From NCBI RefSeq assembly GCF_007997085.1, contig NZ_VORR01000041.1:1-38214 (forward strand): DNA of 38,214 bases, in the 5' to 3' direction. A program made the position numbers and the translations under genes. The notes beneath the pieces were generated by a model. It had not been told where the DNA came from, made no database searches, and saw nothing but the letters and a program-made list of their open reading frames with translations. Origin of the DNA: Polaribacter sp. IC066 (GTDB lineage Bacteria > Bacteroidota > Bacteroidia > Flavobacteriales > Flavobacteriaceae). Of the stretch, positions 9,566 through 19,082 are shown in pieces. Position 1 is the first letter of the stretch. Each line of letters opens with the position of its first letter.

Positions 9566-10338
9566 ATTGGGTTCACAAATACGTTGATAATTACTATAAT
9601 TTGTTCAGAGAAAAAACTTATATCCAAAAAGGAACTAGCACAGATTGGTTTTTAATGAACACTCCTTTTATTGGGGTATTTAATGATACTATTCAAATCT
9701 ATGCTCAAAAAATGGTAATCAACTTGTTTTAAGTGATAATGGCGAAACTATGACGAATCTTGAACTTCAAGGATTACCTATTCAAGGTTCAAAAAAACGT
9801 AGAAATTTGTTAGATACTATTTTATTAAACTACGGTGTTAAGCGTACTAACGAAGAATTGATTATTGAAAGTAATTTAGCTAATTTCTCACAAGCAAAAC
9901 ATAATTTTTTATCTGCCATTATTGAAATAAACTACTTATACGTTTTATCAAAACATAATATAGCTTCCATATTTAAAGAGGATGTAAGAAATTATTTACA
10001 TTCTAAAGATATTATTTTTACACCAGAGTTTATCTCTAAAGGAACAACAGGCCTTGAATTTAACTTTGATTTTCAAATTGCCAAAAAACATAGTGAAATT
10101 GTAATAAAATCTTTCAACACAATTAATAAGTCAAATCTTCCAAGCTTTCTTTTCGCTTGGGATGATATAAAACCTGTCAGCGAAAAAACAACAAAAAAAA
10201 TGTTAGGGCAATAGCAATCATTAATGATGATGATAGGCAATTAAACTTGAGTTTTTAGATGCTCTAAAATCTAAAAATGCTGATTATATTCTTTGGTCTG
10301 AAAGAGAGCATAAAAAAAATATTGAGTTACTTGCTTAA
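9562..10338 (+). pseudogene. DUF1828/DUF1829-domain gene, frameshifted
   Basis: From GTG 9562 the frame reads WVHKYVDNYYNLFREKTY then NTPFIGVFNDTIQIYAQK, breaks in an A-run at 9707-9712 (one A short), resumes as NGNQLVLSDNGETMTNLELQ through FLFAWDDIKPVSEKTT, breaks again in an A-run at 10193-10200 (one A short), continues AIAIINDDDRQLN, shifts once more near 10250, and ends DYILWSEREHKKNIELLA with a stop at 10336-10338. This order matches DUF1828 (N) plus DUF1829 (C) proteins. The GTG overlaps the readthrough end of the DUF6978-like gene, so the pair was probably one two-gene unit. Two of the three breaks are homopolymer contractions. Confidence 0.75.
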
Positions 10339-10485
10339 AATGCTTTTATTTTTATACTAAACTCAAAGTAATTTGCCACTTATTAAATCGTTTCAAAATA
10401 AGACTTCGTGTTCAACAATCGTATCACAAACAGATTAATAACCCTATTTATTTGGTTTATTGACCTGTTTACACTACATTTTACT

Positions 10486-10800
10486 ATGGGCAATAGTTGT
10501 TACCGATATTCCTATAAAGAAATTATACGAAAATGGGGAGAGAAAATAAGCTCTTTACGTGTAAAAGCTGGATGGTCACAAACCGAATTAGCTGAAAAAA
10601 CAGGAATGAGCAGAAGCTCTATTGCGTGCATTGAAAAAGGCAGAAATTTTTCGATGGCTTCCTTAATTTCAATTTCTAGAGTTCTTGAAATTTTAGATAA
10701 ATTCGAATTCTTTCTAAAGGTAGAAACCTACGAATTAACGCCGATGGAAATCTACGAAAAAGAGAAGAACAGAAAAATAAGAGGAGTCTATAAAAAATGA
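10486..10800 (+). CDS. hipB: HipB-type XRE antitoxin/regulator
   Basis: 104 residues with the ATG at 10486. The open frame reaches back to a GTG at 10408, but the extra 26 residues look non-coding. Residues about 17-70 are a Cro/C1-type HTH: WSQTELAEKTGMSRSSIACI is the helix-turn-helix core, followed by EKGRNFSMASLISISRVLEI. HipB binds operator DNA and neutralises the HipA kinase. The stop TGA overlaps the ATG of hipA (ATGA at 10797-10800), the classic hipBA arrangement. The antitoxin frame appears intact while the toxin is broken. Confidence 0.85.
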   Translation: MGNSCYRYSYKEIIRKWGEKISSLRVKAGWSQTELAEKTGMSRSSIACIEKGRNFSMASLISISRVLEILDKFEFFLKVETYELTPMEIYEKEKNRKIRGVYKK

Positions 10801-12082
10801 GTTTAATACAAATAAGGATTTGCGGGAATCTTGTAGGCGTTCTTGTTTGGAATGACGCAAAAAAACAAGCTCTTTTGAATATGCACCAAGTTTTATCCGC
10901 AGTAACATTCAATTATCTCCTATTATAAATCCTACTTCAAAAAAAAATCATTACAGCAAAACAGAAATTAGAGCACATAAGTAAAAGCAGCATTTCATTT
11001 GATACAAATAAGGGACTTCCGTTATTTATTTCCGATTCGTTGCCAGATAAATTCGGAACGGAATTATTCTCTAAATATCTAGAAAAAGAAGGTAAAAGTT
11101 ATCGTGACTTAACGCCGTTAGAAAAATTATCTTACATAGGTAATAGAGGAATGGGCGCGCTTAAATTTCTTCCTGCGAAACATGAAAAAGGCAGCATTAA
11201 ACTTATAAATTTATAAAAATTAAACGAACTTTCTATAGCGCTCTTAAATAATAAACCAGTTATAAACGTGAATCATATGGCAAATTTATTCCATATAGGA
11301 ACGTCGCCTGGAGGCGATCAACCAAAAGTATTGATCAATATTGATCATAAAACCGGAGATATTTATAGAGGTGATGGTATTCCGACTGAAAATCAGGAGA
11401 GCTGGATTTTAAAACTCAACAGAGATATTGGTTTAGATTCTGACAAAGCAAGAGGCAAAATTGAATATGCCTATTATTTGATGGCAAAGGCATCAAAAAT
11501 TATAATGATGGATTCTCAATTATAAGAATTTGAACATGAGTTTTATTTTATGACCAAAAGATTTGATAGAATTGATGGAAAAAAATTCACACACAAACTT
11601 TACATGCTTTTGCTGGCACGAATTTTAAATAACCAAACTCCTATTCTTATGAACAGATATTTACGTTCTTCAATAAAATAAATTTAGATTATACTGCCAA
11701 AGAGCAAGTATTCAAAATTATGGTTTTTAATATTATTGGTAGAAATGTAGACGACCACACTAAAAACTTTGGTTTTAATTTAAAAGAAAATGGCGACTAT
11801 AATTTTTCACCTACCTATGATTTAACATTTAGCTACAACGAAAATTTCCATAGAATTACGCCACACTTTTTATCAGATAACGGAAAAAATGAAGATTTAA
11901 ATTTAGCAGATATTTTAACAGTTGCAGATGAGTACGGTATCAAAAATCCGAAGAAAATAATTAATGAAATCAATGAAGTTTTTTGTGACTTTCGAAATAT
12001 TGCTGAAGGTTTAAACACCTCAGAAAGAATAACAAACTTTATCGAAAGTAAATTAAAAACCTTTCCGTATCACATAAAATAA
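10797..12082 (+). pseudogene. hipA: HipA-like toxin kinase, multiply disrupted
   Basis: HipA is a Ser/Thr kinase toxin. Its segments are all here but in several frames. N-terminal SLIQIRICGNLVGVLVW is followed by a lost base in a T-run near 10873-10876, after which SFIRSNIQLSPIINPTS is read. Then come KGLPLFISDSLPDKFGTELF and YIGNRGMGALKF, a TAA at 11214-11216, the ATP-loop region GTSPGGDQPKVLI, a TTA-to-TAA-type stop at 11523-11525, FYFMTKRFDRIDGKKFTH, a further shift with QTLHAFAGTNFK, SYSYEQIFTFFNK, then the catalytic RNVDDHTKNFGF and metal-binding SPTYDLTFSYN. The last 120 residues are open. At least five lesions make a working kinase very unlikely. Confidence 0.88.
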
Positions 12083-12288
12083 CAATAACTAAAAAAGCAA
12101 ATAGTATCCTCATATCCTTTTTCTATCCAAAATAAATCTAATGCCTTTCAAAATAATCCTTTCTTAACCCTACATAAAATTCAAGAGGTCTCAATTATTT
12201 CCTAGTAATTTTGAAATGAATTAATTTTTGATGGATTCGAGATAATTTGAATTCAAAATAATCATGATATTTGTAAAAAAATTAGAAT

Positions 12289-13809
12289 ATGGCAATATTA
12301 GGAAGTATTATAAAAGGAGTAATCAACTTATCTGACACACTTTCATCAAACACAAATCATATTGAAGCACAAAAAGCTGTTTTAAAAAACTTGCTAGAGA
12401 CCGCGCAAGAAACACAGTTTGGGCAAGCTTACAACTTTAAAAATATTCTTTTAAAAAATCATTTAAACACTGCATTTGCCAATGCTGTTCCTTTTTTTGA
12501 TTATCATTCTTTAGAAAAAAAATGGTGGTATAAATTACATAAAGATGAAGAAAATGTTACTTGGCCCGGAAAACCTTCTTATTTTGCTTTAAGCTCTGGA
12601 ACTACAGGAAAAAGCAGTAAAAAAATTCCTGTAACTGATGACATGATTGATGCCATAAAAAGTTCAGGAATTAAACAAGTTACCTCTTTAAATAATTTTG
12701 ATTTGCCCGCAGACTTTTTCGAAACAGAAATTATGATGCTGGGTAGTTCTACCGATTTACAAGAAAACAACAATCATTTAGAAGGAGAAATTAGCGGTAT
12801 TACCGCAAGCAATATTCCTTTTTGGTTTAAAGGATACTACAAACCCGGAGAAGAAATTGCAAAAATTGATGACTGGGATGCTCGTGTAGAGAAAATTGCA
12901 GAAAATGCTAAAAACTTTGATATTGGGGCTTTAAGCGGAATTCCATCTTGGATCGAGTTGATGTTGCAAAAAGTAATCGCTTATCACAAAGTAGAAAATA
13001 TTCATGATATTTGGCCTAATCTAAAGATATATACTTCTGGTGGCGTTGCTTTTAGTCCGTATGAAAAAAGCTTTAAAGCGCTTTTAAGAAAACCTGTGAC
13101 CGTAATTGATACCTATTTAGCATCCGAAGGATATATTGCAACCCAAGTAAGACCAGAAACAGATGCGATGCAGTTAAACACAGAAAATGGCATTTATTTT
13201 GAGTTTGTACCTATGAATCCTGATTATATAAAAGAAGATGGCTCTCTGCATCAAAACGCACCTTCTTTAACTTTAGAAGATGTTGAGTTGGGGCAAGATT
13301 ATATTTTAATTATAAGCACAGTAAGCGGAGCGTGGCGTTACTTGATTGGAGACACCATTGAGTTTACTGACATAGACAAGGCCGAAATTAAAATTACAGG
13401 ACGTACAAAATTCTTTCTAAATACGGTTGGTTCTCAACTTTCTGTCAATAAAATGGATGCTGCCATTCAACATCTTGAAGAAAAATTTTCAACCAATATT
13501 ACTGAATATACTATTTGTGCAAAAAGATTTGAGGATGGCGAATTTTATCATTTTTGGTATTTAGGTTCTGAAGTTCAAAACTCTGAAGAACTAGCCACTG
13601 AGTTAGATAATTTTTTAAAAGAAGCAAATAAAAATTACAAAGTAGCAAGATCAAAAGCTTTAAAAGGAATAAAAGTAAGCGTAATTCCGGTTGAGAAATT
13701 TTATGCTTGGAATGATAAAAACAAGAAAAAAGGCGGACAAGTAAAAATGGAACGTGTAATGAAAGAAGACAAATTTGCTGACTGGGAAAAATTTGTTACA
13801 ATTGATTAA
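12289..13809 (+). CDS. GH3 family acyl-adenylate-forming enzyme
   Basis: 506 residues of the GH3 (auxin-responsive promoter) family, ANL-type enzymes that adenylate a carboxylate and usually join it to an amino acid. Plant members conjugate auxin or jasmonate; bacterial substrates are mostly unknown. The phosphate-binding loop LSSGTTGKSSKKIPVT starts at residue 101. Later landmarks include YTSGGVAFSPYEKSF, TYLASEGYIATQVRP, the WRYLIGDTIEFTD block with the ribose-binding Asp and GRTKFFLNTVGSQLS. It stands alone after a 206-nt gap from the hipA remnant. Confidence 0.92.
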   Translation: MAILGSIIKGVINLSDTLSSNTNHIEAQKAVLKNLLETAQETQFGQAYNFKNILLKNHLNTAFANAVPFFDYHSLEKKWWYKLHKDEENVTWPGKPSYFALSSGTTGKSSKKIPVTDDMIDAIKSSGIKQVTSLNNFDLPADFFETEIMMLGSSTDLQENNNHLEGEISGITASNIPFWFKGYYKPGEEIAKIDDWDARVEKIAENAKNFDIGALSGIPSWIELMLQKVIAYHKVENIHDIWPNLKIYTSGGVAFSPYEKSFKALLRKPVTVIDTYLASEGYIATQVRPETDAMQLNTENGIYFEFVPMNPDYIKEDGSLHQNAPSLTLEDVELGQDYILIISTVSGAWRYLIGDTIEFTDIDKAEIKITGRTKFFLNTVGSQLSVNKMDAAIQHLEEKFSTNITEYTICAKRFEDGEFYHFWYLGSEVQNSEELATELDNFLKEANKNYKVARSKALKGIKVSVIPVEKFYAWNDKNKKKGGQVKMERVMKEDKFADWEKFVTID

Positions 13810-13931
13810 TTCCTTACTTTAGTGTTGCTATTTAATAGTTTCTTATCATGTCTAGTTCCATTTATAAGGAAGTTGTAAGCAATTTGACGCCACCAATTCG
13901 GAGTTTTAGCATCAATATAAAAACAATGATT

Positions 13932-14330
13932 ATGAAAAAAATAGTATTTACTTTATTTACAGTAATAATTTTATTTTCTTGCAATAATAACGGTAATCCT
14001 AACTCGAATACAGAATTAATAGGAAACTGGAAATTAATAGAAGTTTTAGCAGACCCTGGAGGAGGGAGTGGAACCTTTTCTTCCGTTGAAAGTGAAAAAA
14101 CTATCACTTTTAAAAGTGGTGGAACAATACCCTCAAACGGAACTTTATGTACTATGTCAATTAATTCAGATAACCAGACTTCAGGAACTTACTCTAGCGC
14201 TGAATCGACTTTTAATTCATCTGACTGTAATAATACAGACTATAATTTTACATTTGAACAAAATGCAAGCATTTTAATTATTAACTATCCATACATTGAA
14301 CCTTGTAAAGCAAAATATATAAAGGAATAA
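13932..14330 (+). CDS. Small lipoprotein, lipocalin-like
   Basis: 132 residues if the ATG at 13932 is used. That start gives a proper lipoprotein signal: MKK, a hydrophobic run and the lipobox LFSC with Cys17. The frame is open back to an ATG at 13848, but that would bury the signal 28 residues inside. The mature part holds TELIGNWKLIEV and then alternating beta-type strands (KTITFKSGGTI, NFTFEQNASILIINY), with a Cys at about 75 and a C-terminal CKAKYIKE. This layout is common among small Bacteroidetes lipocalin-like lipoproteins. It follows the GH3 gene by 122 nt and converges on the metallopeptidase gene across a shared terminator. Confidence 0.75.
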   Translation: MKKIVFTLFTVIILFSCNNNGNPNSNTELIGNWKLIEVLADPGGGSGTFSSVESEKTITFKSGGTIPSNGTLCTMSINSDNQTSGTYSSAESTFNSSDCNNTDYNFTFEQNASILIINYPYIEPCKAKYIKE

Positions 14331-14500
14331 AAACTGCTTACAGCACCTTGCGAAATTAATTGCTTTGTTTTTTGTTTCCTTACAAAAGTCCTCACGGCCT
14401 TTCTTGGTTAGTTTTTTTTTAGCAAATTAATCGCTTAAACACAGCAACTACTCTTGTACAAACTCGTATGAAATCCATCCATTTTAATTTACTTTTTACC

Positions 14501-14538
14501 AAAAAAAATAGTAAACTATAAATTTTACTATTTTTTTT
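14501..14538. terminator. Bidirectional terminator
   Basis: AAAAAAAATAGTAAA pairs with TTTTACTATTTTTTTT around a short loop. It sits between a plus-strand gene ending at 14330 and a minus-strand gene ending at 14579, with A- and T-tracts that serve both directions. Confidence 0.8.
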
Positions 14539-14578
14539 GATTGAAATAAGTTCGCGTCATCCTATTTCATCAACGGTA

Positions 14579-15139
14579 TTATAAGGTTAAATTTGTGTCT
14601 CGCTCTTTAATTAAAACCATAATTTCTTCTGGTGATAAATAATACCTTTTTATTCGTTTTTTATAGGTTTCAGAAATGTCTGAATTGTTTAAAATAAAAT
14701 CTTTCGTTTTTAAAATATATTTTTCCATGTTCTGATTTACGGCGAAGGTATCTGCCGCTCTTTCTGCTGCTACAATATGGTTGTCAGAAAATAAATACTT
14801 TAATCCAAACCAAATTAAATTCATTTTATTTCTATCTTGATAATCCATAATATGACCCAGCTCATGACCAATCCAACCAATAAACACCTCTTCTGGAATA
14901 TCAATCGTAGAAAACTCTTTATCCGCAATTTTAAACCGCTCACTAATTAAAATTAAAAACTTTCGCTCTTTTTTAGATCGAAAAAAACTATCGAAAGTAG
15001 GCCTTGCTTGCATCGTAGATTTCTTTATATGCTTCTTAAACTTAAAGGCTATCTTTATATTTTTTAACTGCGGATAATAGGCTAAAGCATGCGTAACTTT
15101 TTCTTTTATATTGTTAGGTATCTCGTGATTTCTCTCCAT
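14579..15139 (-). CDS. Putative zinc metallopeptidase (HExxH)
   Basis: 186 residues, no signal peptide and no clear membrane helix. The zinc site GHELGHIMDYQ has His92, Glu93 and His96; HIVAAERAADTFAV follows 30 residues on and supplies a likely third ligand (Glu126 or Asp130), the layout of short gluzincin peptidases. The rest is helical and basic. I do not recognise a specific family. It diverges from ccsBA, with only 100 nt between the two starts. Confidence 0.75.
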   Translation of the reverse strand: MERNHEIPNNIKEKVTHALAYYPQLKNIKIAFKFKKHIKKSTMQARPTFDSFFRSKKERKFLILISERFKIADKEFSTIDIPEEVFIGWIGHELGHIMDYQDRNKMNLIWFGLKYLFSDNHIVAAERAADTFAVNQNMEKYILKTKDFILNNSDISETYKKRIKRYYLSPEEIMVLIKERDTNLTL

Positions 15140-15202
15140 AATTGTATTATTTTTAACACTTAAATATACCCTAAACTAAAGGGTTATATGTGCTTTTATG
15201 CT

Positions 15203-15210
15203 TAAATTTG
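15203..15210 (+). promoter_or_regulatory. Bacteroidetes -7 box deciding ccsBA start
   Basis: TAAATTTG, an exact TAnnTTTG match, lies 29 nt before the ATG at 15240. It overlaps the upstream in-frame ATG at 15198, so that earlier codon cannot be in the transcript and 15240 is the likely start. No convincing TTG at -33. Confidence 0.6.
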
Positions 15211-15239
15211 TAGCTCTTTTAAAAAGCATATATTTTAAG

Positions 15240-18200
15240 ATGAAAAAACTATTTAGCTACTTGTATTCCACACGTTTATTGGCATTTTTATTTATCCTTT
15301 ATGCTGCGGCTATGGGAGTTGCCACTTTTATAGAGAATGATTTCGGCACACAAACTTCTAAAGCACTAGTTTACAACGCTTGGTGGTTTGAAGCAATTAT
15401 GGTGTTTTTTATCATTAATTTTTTTGGTAATATTTTTAGATACAGACTACACAAAAAAGAAAAATGGCCAGTATTAATGTTTCATTTATCTTTTATATTA
15501 ATTATTATTGGCGCTGGCGTAACACGGTATATTGGTTACGAAGGCATTATGCTCATTGATGAAGGCGAAACCACCAATACCTTTTTATCAGAAACAACGA
15601 ATGTAAATATTATTGTTGATAATAATGAGCTTCAAAAAACAAAACACGAGCCTATTTTATTGAGTGCTTGGGGTAAAAATACTTGGTCTTATGAAGATAG
15701 CTTTAAAGGAAAAGATTTTAAGGTTAATTTAGTTGATTACATACCTTGGGCAGAAAAAAAATTAGTTGCAGATGAAAATGGTGTTGAGCATTTATTTTTG
15801 GTAGAATCTTCTGAAGGAAATAGGCACGAACATTATGTAAAAGCAGGTACCGTTCAGAACATTCATAATATTTTAGTAGGATATGAAAACCCGGACAGAA
15901 ATGCTTCTATCAATATTTTTAAAGAAGGTGGTGCCTTAAAAATACTAACAAAATCTGAAGGAGATTTTCAGGTGATGGCCACCAGAGAAACCGGGGTTCA
16001 GGCTAAAGACAGCGTCCAAGATTTTAAATTACGTTCTTTATACAACGTTGCTGGTTTGCCTTTTGTGGTGCCAGAATATCCGACGAAAGGTACGATGACA
16101 ACAGTAAGTGGTCCTAAAGATGATAAAAAATTAGATGTTATCGTTCTTGATGTGACGACCAATGGGGAAACCAAAAAAGTAGAACTTACTGGCGGAAAAT
16201 TTAACGCCGATAATGCCAAAGAATTTACCGTAAACGGTTTAAATTTTAGAATGTGGTATGGTGCCCAAGTTTTAACAGCCCCTTTTAGCATCAAATTAAA
16301 TGACTTTCAATTAGAAAAATATCCAGGATCAGAGAGTGCAGCATCGTTTGCTAGTGAAATTACTGTAATTGATGGTGAAGAAAACTTTGATTATCGAATT
16401 TTTATGAATCATATTCTAGATCACGGAGGTTATAAGTTTTTTCAGGCTAGTTACGATTTATCGGGTGAAGTTGAACAAACACACCTTTCTGTAAACCATG
16501 ACTGGTGGGGAACTTTTCTTACCTATGTAGGATATTCATTTTTATACACAGGTATGATTTGTATCTTTTTCGCGAAGTACACACGTTTTGATTATCTAAA
16601 AACTTCCTTGAGAAAAATCAGGAAAAAGAAACTAACCATGTCCGTTATGTTGGCAGTATTCTTGTCTTCCTTTAGTTACAGCCAGCACGAAAACATACAT
16701 GACACAAATAGAATATCTGATCAGAAAGTAGACTCTATCTTAAAATCAAATTTAGTCTCTTTAGAACATGCAGAAAGCTTTAATAAATTAGTGATTCAAG
16801 ATGGCGGTGGTAGAATGAAACCTGCGCATACATTTGCCTCTGAATTGGTCAGAAAAGTAAGTCATACCGAGACTTTACACAATATGAAAGCCAGTCAGGT
16901 TTTATTATCAATCATAGAAAACCCGCGACTTTGGTATGAAGTACCTGCCATTTATTTAGAGAAACAAAATTATGAAATAAGAGAACAATTAGGGCTCTCT
17001 CCGACGGCAGAATTCGCTCGTTTATCAGACTTTTTTACAGACAAAGCCGAATATAAAATTAGAGAACAGGTTGCAGAAGCGCAAAAGAATAGTGTAAAAG
17101 ACAATTTCGAAAAAGATTTGATTAAAATTGATCGACGTGTTGGCTTATTATACAGTGCTATTGGTGGTGGTATTTTAAAAATCTATCCGATTCCGGATGA
17201 TGAAAACAACAAGTGGGTTTCACAACCAGAAACATTAATGACAGAGGGTTTTAAAGGGCAAGATTCTATTTTTGTTCGTAAATCTTTACCATTGTATGTG
17301 CAATTGCTGCAAACTGCAAAAAGAACAGGCGATTATACGAAAGCAAATCAGGTTTTAACGGGTATTAAAAAATATCAAAAGAAGTTTGGTGCAGAAGTGC
17401 ACCCTACCGACAAACAAATAGAACTAGAAATTGCTTATAACAAATACAATGTTTTTACAAAATTAGTTCGTTATTATGGTTTGGCCAGTTTGTTATTAAT
17501 TGTATTTGTAATATCACAAATCTTTAGCAATAAAAAATGGATTCGCTATGTTGTAAAAGGCTTGATAGCCGTTACTATTGGTCTATTTATATTGCATACT
17601 CTAGGGTTAATTAGTAGATGGTATATTAGTGGAAACGCCCCTTGGAGTAACGCTTACGAATCTATTATTTATGTTGGGTGGGCAACCATGTTGTTTGGGT
17701 TTTACTTGGGTAGAAAATCTGCTTTAACCATTACTGCAACTACTTTTGTAACTTCCATTATTTTGTTTACCGCAAGTATGAACTGGTTAGACCCAGAAAT
17801 TGCAAACTTACAGCCTGTATTGAATTCTTGGTGGCTTTTAGTGCATGTATCTATTATTGTAGCGAGTTATGGTCCTTTAACTTTAGGAATGATTCTAGGT
17901 ATATTCTCCCTCTTTTTAATGGCCTTTACAACTGCCAAGAATAAAAAGAAAATGGATGTAAACATTAAAGAAATAACCATTATTAATGAAATGGCGGTTA
18001 CTGTAGGGCTTGTGATGCTTACCATCGGTAACTTTTTAGGCGGTATGTGGGCTAATGAAAGCTGGGGCCGTTACTGGGGTTGGGATCCTAAGGAAACATG
18101 GGCTTTAATCTCTATTATGATCTATGCATTTGTATTGCACATGCGTTTAATACCGGGTTTACGTGGCAGATACACGTTTAACCTATGGACCATCATTGCT

Positions 18201-18374
18201 TATTTTTCTATTATGATGACTTATTTCGGAGTTAATTTCTATTTATCTGGATTGCATTCTTATGCAAGTGGGGATAAGGTAATTACACCCGCTGCCATTT
18301 ACTATTCGATAGGGTTTGTAATAATTTTAGGAATATTTTCTTGGATTAAATATAAAAAATTTTATAAGAAATAA
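15240..18374 (+). CDS. ccsBA: Fused ResB-CcsA cytochrome c synthase
   Basis: 1044 residues from ATG 15240. System II cytochrome c biogenesis: it moves haem across the membrane and attaches it to CxxCH motifs of apocytochromes. The N-terminal half is ResB-like (helices at about 8-28, 42-62 and 77-97, then a large extracytoplasmic domain and a helix near 440). The C-terminal half is CcsA-like, with several helices and the haem-binding WWD motif WGRYWGWDPKETWAL around residue 940. A second signal-like segment at about 470-485 (LTMSVMLAVFLSSFSYS) precedes the middle periplasmic region. The fusion is usual in Bacteroidetes. A perfect hairpin follows at 18382. Confidence 0.95.
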   Translation: MKKLFSYLYSTRLLAFLFILYAAAMGVATFIENDFGTQTSKALVYNAWWFEAIMVFFIINFFGNIFRYRLHKKEKWPVLMFHLSFILIIIGAGVTRYIGYEGIMLIDEGETTNTFLSETTNVNIIVDNNELQKTKHEPILLSAWGKNTWSYEDSFKGKDFKVNLVDYIPWAEKKLVADENGVEHLFLVESSEGNRHEHYVKAGTVQNIHNILVGYENPDRNASINIFKEGGALKILTKSEGDFQVMATRETGVQAKDSVQDFKLRSLYNVAGLPFVVPEYPTKGTMTTVSGPKDDKKLDVIVLDVTTNGETKKVELTGGKFNADNAKEFTVNGLNFRMWYGAQVLTAPFSIKLNDFQLEKYPGSESAASFASEITVIDGEENFDYRIFMNHILDHGGYKFFQASYDLSGEVEQTHLSVNHDWWGTFLTYVGYSFLYTGMICIFFAKYTRFDYLKTSLRKIRKKKLTMSVMLAVFLSSFSYSQHENIHDTNRISDQKVDSILKSNLVSLEHAESFNKLVIQDGGGRMKPAHTFASELVRKVSHTETLHNMKASQVLLSIIENPRLWYEVPAIYLEKQNYEIREQLGLSPTAEFARLSDFFTDKAEYKIREQVAEAQKNSVKDNFEKDLIKIDRRVGLLYSAIGGGILKIYPIPDDENNKWVSQPETLMTEGFKGQDSIFVRKSLPLYVQLLQTAKRTGDYTKANQVLTGIKKYQKKFGAEVHPTDKQIELEIAYNKYNVFTKLVRYYGLASLLLIVFVISQIFSNKKWIRYVVKGLIAVTIGLFILHTLGLISRWYISGNAPWSNAYESIIYVGWATMLFGFYLGRKSALTITATTFVTSIILFTASMNWLDPEIANLQPVLNSWWLLVHVSIIVASYGPLTLGMILGIFSLFLMAFTTAKNKKKMDVNIKEITIINEMAVTVGLVMLTIGNFLGGMWANESWGRYWGWDPKETWALISIMIYAFVLHMRLIPGLRGRYTFNLWTIIAYFSIMMTYFGVNFYLSGLHSYASGDKVITPAAIYYSIGFVIILGIFSWIKYKKFYKK

Positions 18375-18381
18375 TTTTTTA

Positions 18382-18428
18382 CTACAAGGTTTTTAAACTG
18401 AACACGATTCGGTACAAAAACCTTGTAG
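18382..18428 (+). terminator. Terminator of ccsBA, long loop
   Basis: CTACAAGGTTTTT (18382-18394) pairs perfectly over 13 bp with AAAAACCTTGTAG (18416-18428) around a 21-nt loop, then a T-rich tail. The right arm carries the TTG used as -33 element for the next gene. Confidence 0.75.
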
Positions 18429-18455
18429 CTATTTTCATTTTAAAATGTATTTTTG
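18423..18455 (+). promoter_or_regulatory. Promoter of membrane TPR gene
   Basis: TTG at 18423-18425, 22 nt spacer, TATTTTTG at 18448-18455 (exact TAnnTTTG). The box covers the in-frame ATG at 18445, so translation most likely begins at 18484, giving a 28-nt leader. Confidence 0.65.
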
Positions 18456-18483
18456 CACTTTATCAACAACCAAAAAAAACAAG

Positions 18484-18999
18484 ATGTTTAATAAAAATAT
18501 AAAATTAATTTTAGCCGGCTTAATTGCCGTTTGGGCTATTTATGAGTTTAGTCAGGTACATATTTTAAACGGAATTTCTATTTTGCTACTAGCAGGGATT
18601 TTTGTCTTATTTTATTTTAAAAATGAGTTTATTTTATTAGCTTTTTTACAATTACGTAAACAAAATTTTGAAGGAGCGCAAAAATGGTTAGCCTATATTA
18701 AAAAACCCGAAGCTGCATTAATTACAAAACAACAAGGTTACTTTAATTATTTACATGGTATTATGTTAAGTCAAACAAACATGACACAAGCTGAAAAGTT
18801 TTTGCGAAAAGCAGTTAAATTAGGCCTTTCTATGGATCATGATTTAGCGATGGCAAAATTACAATTAGCAGGAATAGCAATGACCAAAAGACGGAAACGT
18901 GAGGCTACTATTTTAATGACCGAGGCTAAAAAGTTAGACAAAAACGGAATGCTAAAAGAACAAATACAACAAATGAAACAACAGATGAAAAAAATCTAA
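18484..18999 (+). CDS. Membrane-anchored TPR-like protein
   Basis: 171 residues from ATG 18484. Two membrane helices (about 6-22, IKLILAGLIAVWAIYEF, and 29-46, ISILLLAGIFVLFYF) are followed by a soluble helical region with TPR-like repeats: QQGYFNYLHGIMLSQTNMTQ, AEKFLRKAVKLGLSMDHDLA and KRRKREATILMTEAKKL. The end is a Gln/Met/Lys-rich helix. Likely a scaffold or assembly factor at the inner membrane; its partner is not evident. It has its own promoter and terminator, so it is a single-gene unit after ccsBA. Confidence 0.8.
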   Translation: MFNKNIKLILAGLIAVWAIYEFSQVHILNGISILLLAGIFVLFYFKNEFILLAFLQLRKQNFEGAQKWLAYIKKPEAALITKQQGYFNYLHGIMLSQTNMTQAEKFLRKAVKLGLSMDHDLAMAKLQLAGIAMTKRRKREATILMTEAKKLDKNGMLKEQIQQMKQQMKKI

Positions 19000-19021
19000 T
19001 TGTTTTATTTTTACTGATATC

Positions 19022-19049
19022 AAAAAATCCGCTAATAGCGGATTTTTTT
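19022..19049 (+). terminator. Rho-independent terminator of TPR gene
   Basis: AAAAAATCCGC, loop TAATA, GCGGATTTTTTT. It begins 22 nt after the stop at 18999. Confidence 0.9.
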
Positions 19050-19082
19050 ATTTGATAAAGAGTACAATAGCCTAAAAACATT

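Noticed and set aside
10408..10485. GTG start for hipB 26 codons upstream
   Set aside because: The extra segment looks like untranslated AT-rich sequence and no HipB homologue I recall has such an extension.
13848..13931. Earlier ATG for the small lipoprotein
   Set aside because: It would put 28 residues in front of a textbook lipoprotein signal peptide.
15198..15239. Earlier ATG for ccsBA
   Set aside because: A TAnnTTTG box at 15203-15210 overlaps it, so it would not be transcribed.
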